Part shown: positions 1 through 8,074 of the stretch, one piece after another | Position numbering within the stretch: the first letter of the stretch is position 1 | How the letters are laid out: every line of letters starts with the position of its first letter | Assembly: GCA_035712345.1 (NCBI GenBank) | Contig: DASTAY010000030.1 | Coordinates: forward strand, 9,558-73,557 | Length of the DNA stretch: 64,000 nucleotides | Source: VRUE01 sp035712345 | GTDB taxonomy: Bacteria > Actinomycetota > Thermoleophilia > Solirubrobacterales > 70-9 | Direction of reading: 5' to 3' | The notes under the pieces: model-generated | The model's database searches: none | What the model was told of the DNA's origin: nothing | Seen by the model: the letters and a program-made list of their open reading frames with translations, nothing else | Program-made: the position numbers and the translations under genes

Positions 1-44
1 ATTACCGCCGGCACGGCTAGAGGTCAACTAGCGGCAGCGCGCGG

Positions 45-2381
45 TCAGCGCGGCGTGAGGCGGTGCGGCCGGCCGACCCGCAGGTGCACGGGACGGCTGA
101 GGCGCAGCACGGCGCGTCGGCCGGCGTCGTCGAATTCGAAGTGGGCTCGCATCACCCGCCCGCGCCTGCCGTGGTGGTGGCGGCGGGCGGCGAAGGTCGC
201 GCGGCCGCCATTGGTGAGCGGGACCCGCAGCCGGACGGTGCGACCGGCCGGCACCGAGTAGCCGCCGCGGGCGAGCAGACGCGACGGGTAGCGCCCGGCG
301 CGGTCGCGGTGCTTGCCGCGTACCAGGAGCTCGCCTGAGCAGGAAACGGCCTTGCCGACGCAGTGCACGCCGACGATCAGGACCCGGGCGCGGGCCATGA
401 TCCGGCCACGCGACAGCTCGATCGTGCCGCGGCTCGGCTTGCGCGGGTGCCCCCCGCCGCCGTGGCCGTGGTGGGGGGAGGTCTGCGCCGCGCCACCGCC
501 GGGCGCCGCGCCACCGCCTTCACCGGCCCGGTAGTCCCCGGCGAGTTCGTAGCCGGGGGGGACGATCTTCGGCGCCGGCGCCTGGACGAGGCCGCCGAGC
601 GCGCCGGGCCCCTCCAGCACGGGCAGGCGCAGCTCCAGGTTGGAGACGGTGATCGCGCCCTCCGTGTTGGCCGGTCGCAGGTAGGGAGGGTCGGAGGGGA
701 GCAGTTCGAGCTTCGGGATATCGCCGGGCGCGAAGCGGTAGGCCTGCGGGTGCAGCTGGAAGACCATGTGCCCGCCGCCGCCGGGGCGCAGCACGCCGCG
801 CGCCACCAGCCGCTCTTCGCCGCTCGACGGAGAGACGTCGAGCAGCCGCGCCGCCAGCTCCGATTCGGAGTTGGTGGTGGCGAGGTCGGCGACGACCGTT
901 GGCGAGCCGAGCAGGGTGAAGCCGGGCGAGGGCAGCGGGTCCAGCCTGTAGGTGGCGACGCCGGCCTGGTCGGCCCCGGAGGCGGTCGCGCACGCTTCGC
1001 CGGTGGCGATCGGGTCGAAGGTGGTGCCGATCGCCGGGTTGCCGGAGCCCGGGACCACGGTCTGGGCCGCGCCGCTGTCGAAGCGGATCTCGCCCGGCGA
1101 GACGTCCTTCCAGTCGTCCGCCGTGTAGGGGCCTTCGGAGGCGGCGCCGCAGGTCGTCGTCAGCGCCTCGACGCTCGATTGGGGAACCGCGCCGGCGCCC
1201 TTCAGGTAGTGGTCGAACCAGGCGTCCTCGCGGGCCGTGAAGACGGCGAGGTCGGCCGGCTTGTTCTGGCTGCGGGCATGGCCGTCGTCCATGAAGAAGA
1301 GCGAGATCGGGTCGCCGGGGTACTGGGTGCGGGTGCGGTTGTACAAGCGCAGCGCCTCGTCGGGCGGGAAGAGGTCGTCGTTCCAGCCGCTCTGGATCAG
1401 CAGCGGCGCCGGCGGCTCGGAATGGTCGATGTAGTAGGAGGAGTGATAGGCCTCGATCGTCGCGACGATCTGCGCCGCAAGCGGATTCGAGCCGTAGGGC
1501 TCGCCGGCGTTGATCAACGCGTACCAGCCGGTCAGGTCCGGTTCTCTGCCAGCCGCGTAGTTGCTTTCGGCCAGGCCGGTCCCGTAAAGGCCGCTCACGT
1601 AGGAGAGCTTCTCGACCCCTATCGGGGCATCGCCGCTCGGGCCGCGGTAGGGCGCGTCGGCGACGTAGTCGAGCGTGCGGCCGTTCGGCATCAGCGAGTA
1701 GGCGAGGTCGCTCCAGGGCCACTGCGGCGCCGCGGCGGCGATTTCCATCGGCTTCCCTTCGGGGCTGGTCCAGGGGGCCAGTGAGCCGTCGGGGAGCATC
1801 ACCCGGTTGCGCAGCGCCGCCAGCGCCATCGAGATCCCGCCGCCGTAGGACATCCCCGTGGCGCCGATCCGCTGCGGCTCGGCGAGGCCTTCGTCGGCCA
1901 GCACCGAGATCAGGTACTGGGCGTCGCGGACTTCATAGCGGTCGTCCATCAGGTGGTTGAATCCTTCTTCGCATTCGGGCAGCAATTTGCCCGGGTCCGC
2001 GCCGCCGCACGATTCTCCCCAGCCGCGGTCGCTCATGCTGAACACGACGTAGCCGCGTTCGGCCCAACCCTGGGTTTGCGGGGAGAGCCCGAGCTTCGAG
2101 CCGCCCCAGCCGTGGAAGTCGCCGATCACCGGGTAGGGCCCGTCGGCCCCGGTCGCCGGCGCCGACGGCAGGATCACGTTGAGGTCGATCTTCGTCTTGC
2201 CGTCCCAGGTGGTCGCCTTGCCGCTGCAGAGGCGCACGTTGCCGTTGCCGGGCTGCACCGCGCAGCTGACGTCGCCGCCGTAGAGGCTGGCGAAGCTCGC
2301 CTGTGCCGCCGCCGGGAGGACCAGTGCGAGCAGCGCCAGCGCCGCGCCGCCCATCGCAGTTCCGATCCTTGTCGAGCCCAT
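45..2381 (-). CDS. Secreted S15/CocE-type alpha/beta hydrolase
   Basis: Likely an exported acyl-peptide or ester hydrolase of the X-Pro dipeptidyl-peptidase/CocE (S15) superfamily; substrate unknown. The 778-residue product starts with a Sec signal peptide (hydrophobic core about residues 10-27, ending in AAAQA). The nucleophile elbow GMSYGGG is near residue 178. The acid and base of the triad are probably in SGWNDDLFPP (about 340) and MDDGHARSQ (about 375). A beta-rich jelly-roll typical of the family follows to about residue 610. The last 150 residues are a Gly/His/Arg-rich linker plus a basic beta-rich extension not usual in CocE enzymes, perhaps for surface retention. The start is chosen because GGAG lies just upstream of ATG. 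A SigB-like promoter is at 2418-2442. Family confident, specificity unknown. Confidence 0.85.
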   Translation of the reverse strand: MGSTRIGTAMGGAALALLALVLPAAAQASFASLYGGDVSCAVQPGNGNVRLCSGKATTWDGKTKIDLNVILPSAPATGADGPYPVIGDFHGWGGSKLGLSPQTQGWAERGYVVFSMSDRGWGESCGGADPGKLLPECEEGFNHLMDDRYEVRDAQYLISVLADEGLAEPQRIGATGMSYGGGISMALAALRNRVMLPDGSLAPWTSPEGKPMEIAAAAPQWPWSDLAYSLMPNGRTLDYVADAPYRGPSGDAPIGVEKLSYVSGLYGTGLAESNYAAGREPDLTGWYALINAGEPYGSNPLAAQIVATIEAYHSSYYIDHSEPPAPLLIQSGWNDDLFPPDEALRLYNRTRTQYPGDPISLFFMDDGHARSQNKPADLAVFTAREDAWFDHYLKGAGAVPQSSVEALTTTCGAASEGPYTADDWKDVSPGEIRFDSGAAQTVVPGSGNPAIGTTFDPIATGEACATASGADQAGVATYRLDPLPSPGFTLLGSPTVVADLATTNSESELAARLLDVSPSSGEERLVARGVLRPGGGGHMVFQLHPQAYRFAPGDIPKLELLPSDPPYLRPANTEGAITVSNLELRLPVLEGPGALGGLVQAPAPKIVPPGYELAGDYRAGEGGGAAPGGGAAQTSPHHGHGGGGHPRKPSRGTIELSRGRIMARARVLIVGVHCVGKAVSCSGELLVRGKHRDRAGRYPSRLLARGGYSVPAGRTVRLRVPLTNGGRATFAARRHHHGRRGRVMRAHFEFDDAGRRAVLRLSRPVHLRVGRPHRLTPR

Positions 2382-2417
2382 TGCCGCTCCTGTAGTCGAC
2401 GCCTCGCCGCTCCGGGT

Positions 2418-2442
2418 ATACCCGGCTTTGCGTCGATCGAAC
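2418..2442 (-). promoter_or_regulatory. Possible SigB-like promoter of the S15 hydrolase
   Basis: On the minus strand GTTC (2442-2439), 15 bases and GGGTAT (2423-2418) resemble the general-stress promoter of Gram-positive bacteria (GTTT, 14-16 bases, GGGTAT). Transcription would begin about 30 bases before the hydrolase ATG. GTATAC sits in a small palindrome, CCGGGTATACCCGG. Motif match only. Confidence 0.4.
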
Positions 2443-2599
2443 GCAGGGTCTACGAGCTGGGCGGTTCGGCTGTGGTCATCGGTTTGCCGTCATGACTGCA
2501 TCAGACGGCGCCCGGTTACGGTTACGACGAGGAAGGCGAGATCACAGCGACGAGCCAGGCGCTGCTGCTGCGACGGCGGTAGGCGAGGCGCCTGCCCGA

Positions 2600-3001
2600 C
2601 TAGTCGACCCACCAGTCGCGCTGGCCATCGACGTCTTCGCGGGGATTCTCGCCGAGGTTGGGCGCGCCGATGACGAGGATCTCGAGGCCCTCCGGCCCGG
2701 CCTCGTAGCCCCGCCACGCGCCGGGCGGCACGCGCACCGCGTCCCATTCCTCGAGCTCGACGATCTCGTCGTCGACCTTCATCCGCCCGCTCCCGCGCAC
2801 GACCACATACACCTCCTCCTGCTTCTCGTGCGTGTGGCCGTACGGAAAGCGGTAGTCGGGCGGGACGCGCTGGTAGGTCAGGCCGGATTGCTCGAGAGCG
2901 AGCGCCTCGGTCGCCGCGCGGAACTCCAGGTCCGGCGCGCCGTCGAAGTTGGACCCGAGGTCCTCCAGGTCCTCCTTGAGGTTTCTGAGGGTGAACGGCA
3001 C
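2600..3001 (-). CDS. Single-domain cupin protein
   Basis: A 133-residue cupin_2 protein, a small beta-barrel that usually binds a metal. Motif 1 is visible as YGHTHEKQEEVYVVVRGSG (about residues 53-71), with the His/His/Glu ligand set, and motif 2 as VRVPPGAWRGYEA (about 90-102). The motif 2 histidine is absent, so metal binding may be incomplete or altered. It is transcribed after the DapA-like gene with about 60 bases between them, so the two may be co-transcribed. The substrate cannot be read from sequence; sugar isomerase, dioxygenase and sensor roles are all possible in this family. Confidence 0.8.
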   Translation of the reverse strand: MPFTLRNLKEDLEDLGSNFDGAPDLEFRAATEALALEQSGLTYQRVPPDYRFPYGHTHEKQEEVYVVVRGSGRMKVDDEIVELEEWDAVRVPPGAWRGYEAGPEGLEILVIGAPNLGENPREDVDGQRDWWVD

Positions 3002-3063
3002 GACGCAATCCTATGGCACCCCTTGGCAGTCGATCCAAGGGCGATCTGGAGGGGCGCTGCCGC

Positions 3064-3801
3064 TCAGGCAAGCCCTGCCAGGGCCTTGAGGCCTCGAGGA
3101 AAGCCGTTCATCGAGGTGAGGTGCATCGCAGCCAGCTCGGCCTGAGCCGTCAGGTCGCCACCGAACGCCTTCACGCACCGTTCCGGCTCGGCATTCGCCA
3201 TGGCGAGAATGGCCCCCGCTGCGCCGACGCTCCCGGCGAGGCTCAGCAGGTTGGCCGACCCGGTGTAGACGGCGTAATCGCACAGGTCGATCTCGATGGC
3301 CAGGCGGTCTGCATCGGCGGAGGAGTCCTTGATCCCGGCAACCGGCAGATCGGCGAGCTCGTCCACGCCTATCCCAGGGGGAGCGAAGGCCGGGAAGTGG
3401 TAGGCCAGGACAGGGACACCTGCCGCGGCCTGCGCGATCTGCTCGTAGAACGTGGGTATCGTCTGGGCGTCGGCTGGAGACCGCACGAGCACGGCATCCG
3501 CGCCGGCCGCCGAGCACCGTGCCGTCAAATCCCGCGCCTTCGCGGGATCCGAATGACCGGTCCCGGCGATGACCGGGACGTCGCGCGGCAGACTCGTGCG
3601 ACAGGCCTGCACCAACGCGACCCGATCCTCGTCGTCCAGCCGCCAGGGCTCCCCGGTGGTCCCGGCCACGGTGACGGCGGCCACGCCACGCTCGACCAAG
3701 CTGGCGGCGTGCTCGATCGTCTCGGATGTCAGGAGACGGTCGTCGCCATCGAACAGCGAGACCAAGGCCACGCCGACGCCTTCGAAGATCGGTTCAGGCA
3801 T
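3064..3801 (-). CDS. Dihydrodipicolinate synthase/NAL-family aldolase
   Basis: A class I (Schiff-base) aldolase of the DapA/N-acetylneuraminate lyase family. The GTTGE signature is at about residues 48-52, the proton-relay tyrosine in LAYHFPAF (about 132), and the Schiff-base lysine in AGIKDSSAD (about 157). At 245 residues it is shorter than true DapA (about 290) and lacks the C-terminal helices. The tyrosine context (YHFPA rather than YNIPxxT) also differs. It is therefore more likely a 2-keto-3-deoxy-acid or related sugar-acid aldolase than the lysine enzyme. The downstream cupin is a plausible partner. Start ATG at 3801. Confidence 0.75.
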   Translation of the reverse strand: MPEPIFEGVGVALVSLFDGDDRLLTSETIEHAASLVERGVAAVTVAGTTGEPWRLDDEDRVALVQACRTSLPRDVPVIAGTGHSDPAKARDLTARCSAAGADAVLVRSPADAQTIPTFYEQIAQAAAGVPVLAYHFPAFAPPGIGVDELADLPVAGIKDSSADADRLAIEIDLCDYAVYTGSANLLSLAGSVGAAGAILAMANAEPERCVKAFGGDLTAQAELAAMHLTSMNGFPRGLKALAGLA

Positions 3802-3944
3802 TTCAACGGGTACTTACACCGTGTGATCTCATGCGAGCCAGTCAGCCTACTCTCGAGCACCCGTCGCCACCTCACCAGATGCACGAGACCTTGCGCGGCT
3901 GCCGGCTATTTGAATTGCGAGGCGTGTTTACCCACTATCGATGA

Positions 3945-4982
3945 ATGCGTTCGGTTCGCAGAATCGGCGCATTGGCGCTGATCCTGACTGCGTTTGTCGC
4001 GCCCGCCCCCGCCGATGCGTCGCCCGCGAGAGTCGCCGCCCTGCAGTCGGCGCTGCAGTCCCTGCGGCTCTACAGCGGCTTCGTCGACGGGATCAAAGGG
4101 CCGCTCACCCGCCACGGGATCCGCGCCTTCCAGCGCCGGCGCGGGCTGCATGTCGACGGGATCGCCGGGCCTGAAACCCGGCGGGCGCTCGGCTGGCGCG
4201 GTAGGCCTGGGCTGGGGAGCAGGGTGATGCGATACGGCGACAGGGGCTGGGACGTCGCGGCGCTCCAATACCTGCTCCAGCGCGCCGGCCATGGCCCCGG
4301 CAGGGCCGACGGCCTCTTCGGCCCACTGACCAGGGCGGCGGTGATGCGCGCCCAGGAAGCGGCCGGCATCGGGGTCGACGGCCTCGCGGGGCCGGTTACG
4401 ATCCGCTCGCTGCGCTCCGGAGCGGGTGGAGACGAGGGACGAGCGCCCACCGGTCCGGTCCGGTTCCTGCGACCCGTCCCGGGCCCGATCGGGTCGCCGT
4501 TCGGCGCCCCGCGCAACGGCTATACCCACACCGGCGTCGACTTCCCGGAGCCGGAAGGCACCCCGATCGGCGCCGCCGGTGTCGGGACGGTCATCTACGC
4601 CGCATACAACGGCGGCGGCTACGGCAATCTCGTCGTGATTCAGCATCGCCTCGGGTACACGAGCTGGTACGGGCACATGTCCACGATCGCCGCCTACGTC
4701 GGGGAGGACGTGATCGGCGGGACGCGGATCGGGTACGTCGGCTCGACCGGGGACGCGACCGGTCCCCATCTGCACTTCGAGGTGCGTCACTACGACACGC
4801 CGATCAACCCGGTGCCGCTGCTGCTTTCGGCGGTCGCCGCGCGGGTGTCGACGATCGCGCGGCTGCCGAGGAGCGCGCGACGCGGGTCCCCAGGCGGCTG
4901 CGACGGCATTGGTCGGGCCCGCCGCGACTCCGCCCGCCGCGACAACTGGATCGCCGCCGAGCGCCTCTGCGCAGAGCGGTAG
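3945..4982 (+). CDS. Secreted M23 endopeptidase with two peptidoglycan-binding domains
   Basis: Cell-wall hydrolase acting outside the membrane. The 345-residue product has a signal peptide (residues 1-25, ending PADA). Two PG_binding_1 repeats follow at about 28-82 and 93-155, each with the DGxxGPxTR-type signature. A zinc metallopeptidase of the M23 (LytM/gp13) type runs from about 172 to 295. Zinc ligands are H195 and D199 in YTHTGVDF and the second His of HLHFEVR (about 278), with GHMS contributing the general base. All are intact, so the enzyme should cleave peptidoglycan cross-bridges rather than act as a scaffold. The basic C-terminal tail is of unknown role. ATG at 3941 is in another frame. 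Confidence 0.88.
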   Translation: MRSVRRIGALALILTAFVAPAPADASPARVAALQSALQSLRLYSGFVDGIKGPLTRHGIRAFQRRRGLHVDGIAGPETRRALGWRGRPGLGSRVMRYGDRGWDVAALQYLLQRAGHGPGRADGLFGPLTRAAVMRAQEAAGIGVDGLAGPVTIRSLRSGAGGDEGRAPTGPVRFLRPVPGPIGSPFGAPRNGYTHTGVDFPEPEGTPIGAAGVGTVIYAAYNGGGYGNLVVIQHRLGYTSWYGHMSTIAAYVGEDVIGGTRIGYVGSTGDATGPHLHFEVRHYDTPINPVPLLLSAVAARVSTIARLPRSARRGSPGGCDGIGRARRDSARRDNWIAAERLCAER

Positions 4983-5021
4983 CGACCGACGGGTGAGGCG
5001 CCGCTCCGGCAGGATCGCGGC

Positions 5022-5609
5022 ATGAGGTTCACGCGCGGGGAGCTGGAGGAGTTTCGCGGCTGCGAGGTCGACGATCTCGTCGGGCCGGGACTCAGGCTCC
5101 TTTTCGTCGGCATCAACCCGGGCCTGTGGACCGCCGCGGTGGGGACCCACTTCGCGCATCCCACCAATCGCTTCTACCCGGCGCTGGCCGCGGCCGGCAT
5201 CACCGAGTACGAGGTCGATCGGGTTGCTGGGATGACCGACGCCGATCGGGCGCATCTCGTCGCCCGGGGTGTCGGGATCACCAACCTCGTGCGGCGCGCC
5301 ACCGGGCGCGCCTCCGAGCTCTCGCGCGAGGAGCTGCGCGCGGGTGGCGAGCGGCTGCTGCGGTTCGTCGCCGATCGCCGCCCCAGGGTCGTCGCGATCG
5401 CCGGCATCTCCGCCTACCGCGACGCGTTCGGCGAGCGCGACGCTGCCTTGGGCCGGCAGCCGGACACGCTCGACAGCGCGATCCGCTGGTCCGGTGCGGC
5501 GCTCTGGGTGGTCCCCAACCCGAGCGGGCTCAACGCCCACGAGACCGTCGCGACGCTCGCCGCCGCCTACGCGGCGCCGGCCGCCGAAGCCGGCGTCGTC
5601 GCTCGTTGA
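5022..5609 (+). CDS. mug: Mismatch-specific uracil/thymine DNA glycosylase (Mug/TDG)
   Basis: Removes uracil or thymine mispaired with guanine, starting base-excision repair. The 195-residue protein carries the family-2 UDG motif GINPGLWTA near residue 29 (Asn activates water) and the second motif NPSGLNAH near residue 165, where an Asn/Ser loop inserts into DNA. Length matches the family (170-200). An ATG preceded by GGCAGGAT is the first start. It lies in a same-strand run between the M23 peptidase and the DUF1801 gene, with no obvious functional link. Confidence 0.88.
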   Translation: MRFTRGELEEFRGCEVDDLVGPGLRLLFVGINPGLWTAAVGTHFAHPTNRFYPALAAAGITEYEVDRVAGMTDADRAHLVARGVGITNLVRRATGRASELSREELRAGGERLLRFVADRRPRVVAIAGISAYRDAFGERDAALGRQPDTLDSAIRWSGAALWVVPNPSGLNAHETVATLAAAYAAPAAEAGVVAR

Positions 5610-5685
5610 CGCCGCGAGCTGTCGCTCGAGGCGCTCGGCGGGGATACTCGGGGACGGGCGAGCACGACAATCACGAAGGAAGGCG

Positions 5686-6105
5686 ATGCCGGCGATGAAG
5701 AAGACGAAAGACAGTTCGAAGGAGGGCAAGGAAGGCTCTCCCTCCGAGCTGATCGACGCGAGAATCGAGGAGCTGGGCGATTGGCGGGGCGAGATGCTGG
5801 CGCGGGTCCGAAGCCTGGTCAAGCAGGCCGACCCCGAGGTGGTCGAGGAGTGGAAATGGAGAGGGGTCCCGACCTGGTACCACGACGGGAAGATCATCTG
5901 CACCGGTGAGACTTACAAGAAGCAGGTGAAGATGACCTTTGCCAAGGGCGCCTCGTTGGAGGACCCGTCAGGACTCTTCAACTCCAGCCTCGAGGGCAAC
6001 ACCAGGCGCGCGATCGATTTCCACGAGGGCGACGAGATCGACGAGAAGGCGTTGAAGGAGCTGATCCGCGCCGCGGTGGAGCTGAACGCGTCCGCGGCCG
6101 GCTAG
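5686..6105 (+). CDS. DUF1801-domain protein
   Basis: A 139-residue cytoplasmic protein with the DUF1801 (YdhG-like) fold. Typical signatures are VEEWKWRGVPTWYHDGKIICTGETYKK split across residues 53-80, then KMTFAKGASLEDPSGLFNSSL and a C-terminal stretch on a residual helix. These proteins resemble the frataxin/CyaY fold, but their role is not established. The reading frame is open far upstream inside mug, but ATG at 5686 follows GAAGGAAGG at ideal spacing and matches the usual length. A highly charged Lys/Glu/Ser N-terminus (about 20 residues) precedes the domain. Confidence 0.8.
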   Translation: MPAMKKTKDSSKEGKEGSPSELIDARIEELGDWRGEMLARVRSLVKQADPEVVEEWKWRGVPTWYHDGKIICTGETYKKQVKMTFAKGASLEDPSGLFNSSLEGNTRRAIDFHEGDEIDEKALKELIRAAVELNASAAG

Positions 6106-6221
6106 ATGCGAGCAGGCGGTATGGGCCGCCCTGGGTCAGCCCTATGTCCATGACGACGACGCGCGAGGAGGGGCGCAGTCGCTCCCAGGCTCGCGCCGGC
6201 GCGGGGCGCGGTTCCGGCAGC

Positions 6222-7004
6222 TCAGGAGCTCGAGGGCGCCGGCAGGAGGCGCGAGCGAAAGAGGGAGGTCGTCGCCTGTACGGCAAGCGCGGTCGCCGCC
6301 GCCAGGCCGAAGGCGGCGGCGACGGTCAGCCCCGGCAGGGCGACCGCGAGGATGAAGCAGAAGGCCGCGAAGCCGTAGAAGCCGAAGAGGAAGTTGCGCA
6401 GCAGGACGCTGACCTGGGCAAAGCCGCCGTGCGCGTGGGTGAAGACGGCGAGGACGCTGGTGATGATCGGGAACGGCGCCAGCAGGCCGCTGAGGTGGGG
6501 GCCGAGAGCGCCGGAGACGGCGGTCAGCGTCAGCAGGAGCCCGAGCGCCGCGAGAGCTCGGGCGGGGAGGTCCCACCAAGGCGGCGTGGCGGCGGCCAAC
6601 GGTGGGCGCGCGGGGGGCAGCAGCCGCAGGCCGAGCGCGAAGCAGGCGGCGACGAAGGCCAGCGACGCCGCCGGCGGCGGTTGGGCCAGGCTGAGGACGG
6701 CGACGCCGAGCAGGAACGCGGTCCAGCCACGCAGCACGCTCGAGAAGGGGCCGGACGCCGCTGCGACCCGGCCGTAGACGACCACGAAGGCGGTCAGGGC
6801 GGCGAGCCCGAGCAGGGTGCCGGTGGCGGCGTCGGCCCCGAAGCCGCGGCCGTGGAGGATGGTCTCGACCAGCAGGATCGGGCCGGCGACGACGGGCAGC
6901 CCGCCGAGCACGCCCGCGGCGGCCACTCCCCAGCGGCGGCCGGCCAGGGAGACGGCGACCACACAGAGAGGGGCGAGGAGGAGCTTCGCCGCAAGCAGTG
7001 TCAC
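6222..7004 (-). CDS. Polytopic membrane protein of unknown function
   Basis: A 260-residue integral membrane protein with about eight hydrophobic segments and short connecting loops. No signal peptide or soluble domain is present. Notable sequences are VLGGLPVVAGPILLVET near residue 33 and FPIITSVLAVFTHAHGG near 178, whose small and polar intramembrane residues suggest a transporter or exporter. I do not recognise the family with confidence. GTG start at 7004. It is divergent from the SGNH esterase, with about 200 bases between the two. Confidence 0.65.
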   Translation of the reverse strand: MTLLAAKLLLAPLCVVAVSLAGRRWGVAAAGVLGGLPVVAGPILLVETILHGRGFGADAATGTLLGLAALTAFVVVYGRVAAASGPFSSVLRGWTAFLLGVAVLSLAQPPPAASLAFVAACFALGLRLLPPARPPLAAATPPWWDLPARALAALGLLLTLTAVSGALGPHLSGLLAPFPIITSVLAVFTHAHGGFAQVSVLLRNFLFGFYGFAAFCFILAVALPGLTVAAAFGLAAATALAVQATTSLFRSRLLPAPSSS

Positions 7005-7144
7005 CGCGGCAGGCTCGCAGATCGCGACGGCCGAAGGTCGCGCCGATGACGCGCCGAGCCTGCCTGCTGAGCCGGTCGACAGCTGTTCGCTGACTATTGG
7101 ATTAAAACAATCTATTACTTAAACATGTACTGTCCAACCGTGTT

Positions 7145-7197
7145 AGCTTGCGCCCAACAGCGCCGGGTGAGAGCACCCGGCGCAAGCTCGGGAGGAG
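7145..7197 (+). promoter_or_regulatory. Structured leader of the SGNH esterase with alternative hairpins
   Basis: Two mutually exclusive perfect 10-bp stems precede the ribosome-binding site GGGAGGAGA (7190-7198). Stem 1 pairs 7160-7169 (GCGCCGGGTG) with 7174-7183 around AGAG. Stem 2 pairs 7145-7154 (AGCTTGCGCC) with 7179-7188. They share 7179-7183, so only one can be complete at a time. The layout resembles a translational attenuator. An AT-rich stretch at 7090-7140 probably holds the promoter. Confidence 0.45.
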
Positions 7198-7203
7198 AGC
7201 AGC

Positions 7204-8004
7204 ATGAAGTGGAAGCGCATCTCAGCGGTTCTCATGGCGATCGCGATCTGCGCCGTATTCGCCAGCTCGGCGTGGGCGACGAAGTACGTCGCGTTGGGGG
7301 ACTCGTACTCATCCGGCACGGGAACGCGCACCTTCTACGAACCGGAATGCCAGCGGTCCATCTACGCTTACCCGTACCTGCTGCACAATGCCCATCCCAG
7401 TTGGACGTTTGTGGATGCGGCGTGCGCCGGCGCGAAGACGGGCGACATCATCAACACCCAGGCGGCAAGCCTGACCTCGGACACCAACTGGGTCACCTAC
7501 ACGATCGGCGGCAACGACGCCGGCTTCTCCAGCGTGATCACGGAATGCGCGTTGCCCTCATGGGCATCCGACTGCGACGGCGCGATCGACGAAGCCCAGG
7601 CCTATATCCAGAACACGCTGCCGGGCCGGCTCGACCAGGTCAACAACACGATCAAGTCGCACTCTCCCAACGCGGAGGTGGTCGCGCTCGACTATCCGCG
7701 CCTCTTCGACGGCGTGGATTGCAACGCGTTCACCTGGTTCAGCTCGGGTGAGATGACGCGGCTCAACGAAACGGCCGACATGCTGAAGAACGCGATCAGC
7801 GCGGCGGTCGGTCGCGCCGGCTCGAAATTCGTCTTCGGGAACGTCATCCCGCCGTTCATCGGCCACGCGGTCTGCGACGGCGGCAGCGGCTCGTCGACGG
7901 AGTGGATCAACGGCCTCTCGGACCCGGTCGGCGAAAGCTACCACCCGAAGGTCAGCGGTCACGCCAACGGCTACTACCCGGTGGTGCACGGAATCACCGG
8001 CTGA
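7204..8004 (+). CDS. Secreted SGNH/GDSL esterase-lipase
   Basis: Exported hydrolase of the SGNH family, closest in layout to the Streptomyces secreted lipases. A signal peptide (residues 1-25, ending in AWA) is followed by block I LGDSYSSG (Ser34 nucleophile), the block II/III region with GGNDAGF (oxyanion Gly/Asn, about 103) and block V SYHPKVSGH (catalytic His about 247). Six cysteines in the mature part suggest disulfides. RBS GGGAGGAG lies 6 bases before ATG and is preceded by a structured leader. It probably acts on lipid esters outside the cell; true substrate unknown. Confidence 0.88.
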   Translation: MKWKRISAVLMAIAICAVFASSAWATKYVALGDSYSSGTGTRTFYEPECQRSIYAYPYLLHNAHPSWTFVDAACAGAKTGDIINTQAASLTSDTNWVTYTIGGNDAGFSSVITECALPSWASDCDGAIDEAQAYIQNTLPGRLDQVNNTIKSHSPNAEVVALDYPRLFDGVDCNAFTWFSSGEMTRLNETADMLKNAISAAVGRAGSKFVFGNVIPPFIGHAVCDGGSGSSTEWINGLSDPVGESYHPKVSGHANGYYPVVHGITG

Positions 8005-8015
8005 GTGCGTTCGGG

Positions 8016-8051
8016 CACGGCGACGGCGGGCGGCGGCTCGGCGTCGCCGTG
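8016..8051. terminator. Hairpin between convergent esterase and P450 genes
   Basis: A perfect 10-bp stem, CACGGCGACG (8016-8025) and CGTCGCCGTG (8042-8051), sits in the 70-base gap between the esterase stop and the P450 stop. Being symmetric, it could end transcription from either side. There is no strong U-tract, so a roadblock or Rho-assisted role is possible. Confidence 0.5.
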
Positions 8052-8074
8052 GCCTGAAAGCCACTGCGGTTTCG

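Noticed and set aside
2490..2599. Possible small gene after the cupin
   Set aside because: The only open frames are Arg-rich shadows without a ribosome-binding site.
3906..5903. 665-codon minus-strand open frame over the M23 and Mug genes
   Set aside because: Shadow of two well-supported plus-strand genes; low-complexity Arg/Pro/Gly translation.
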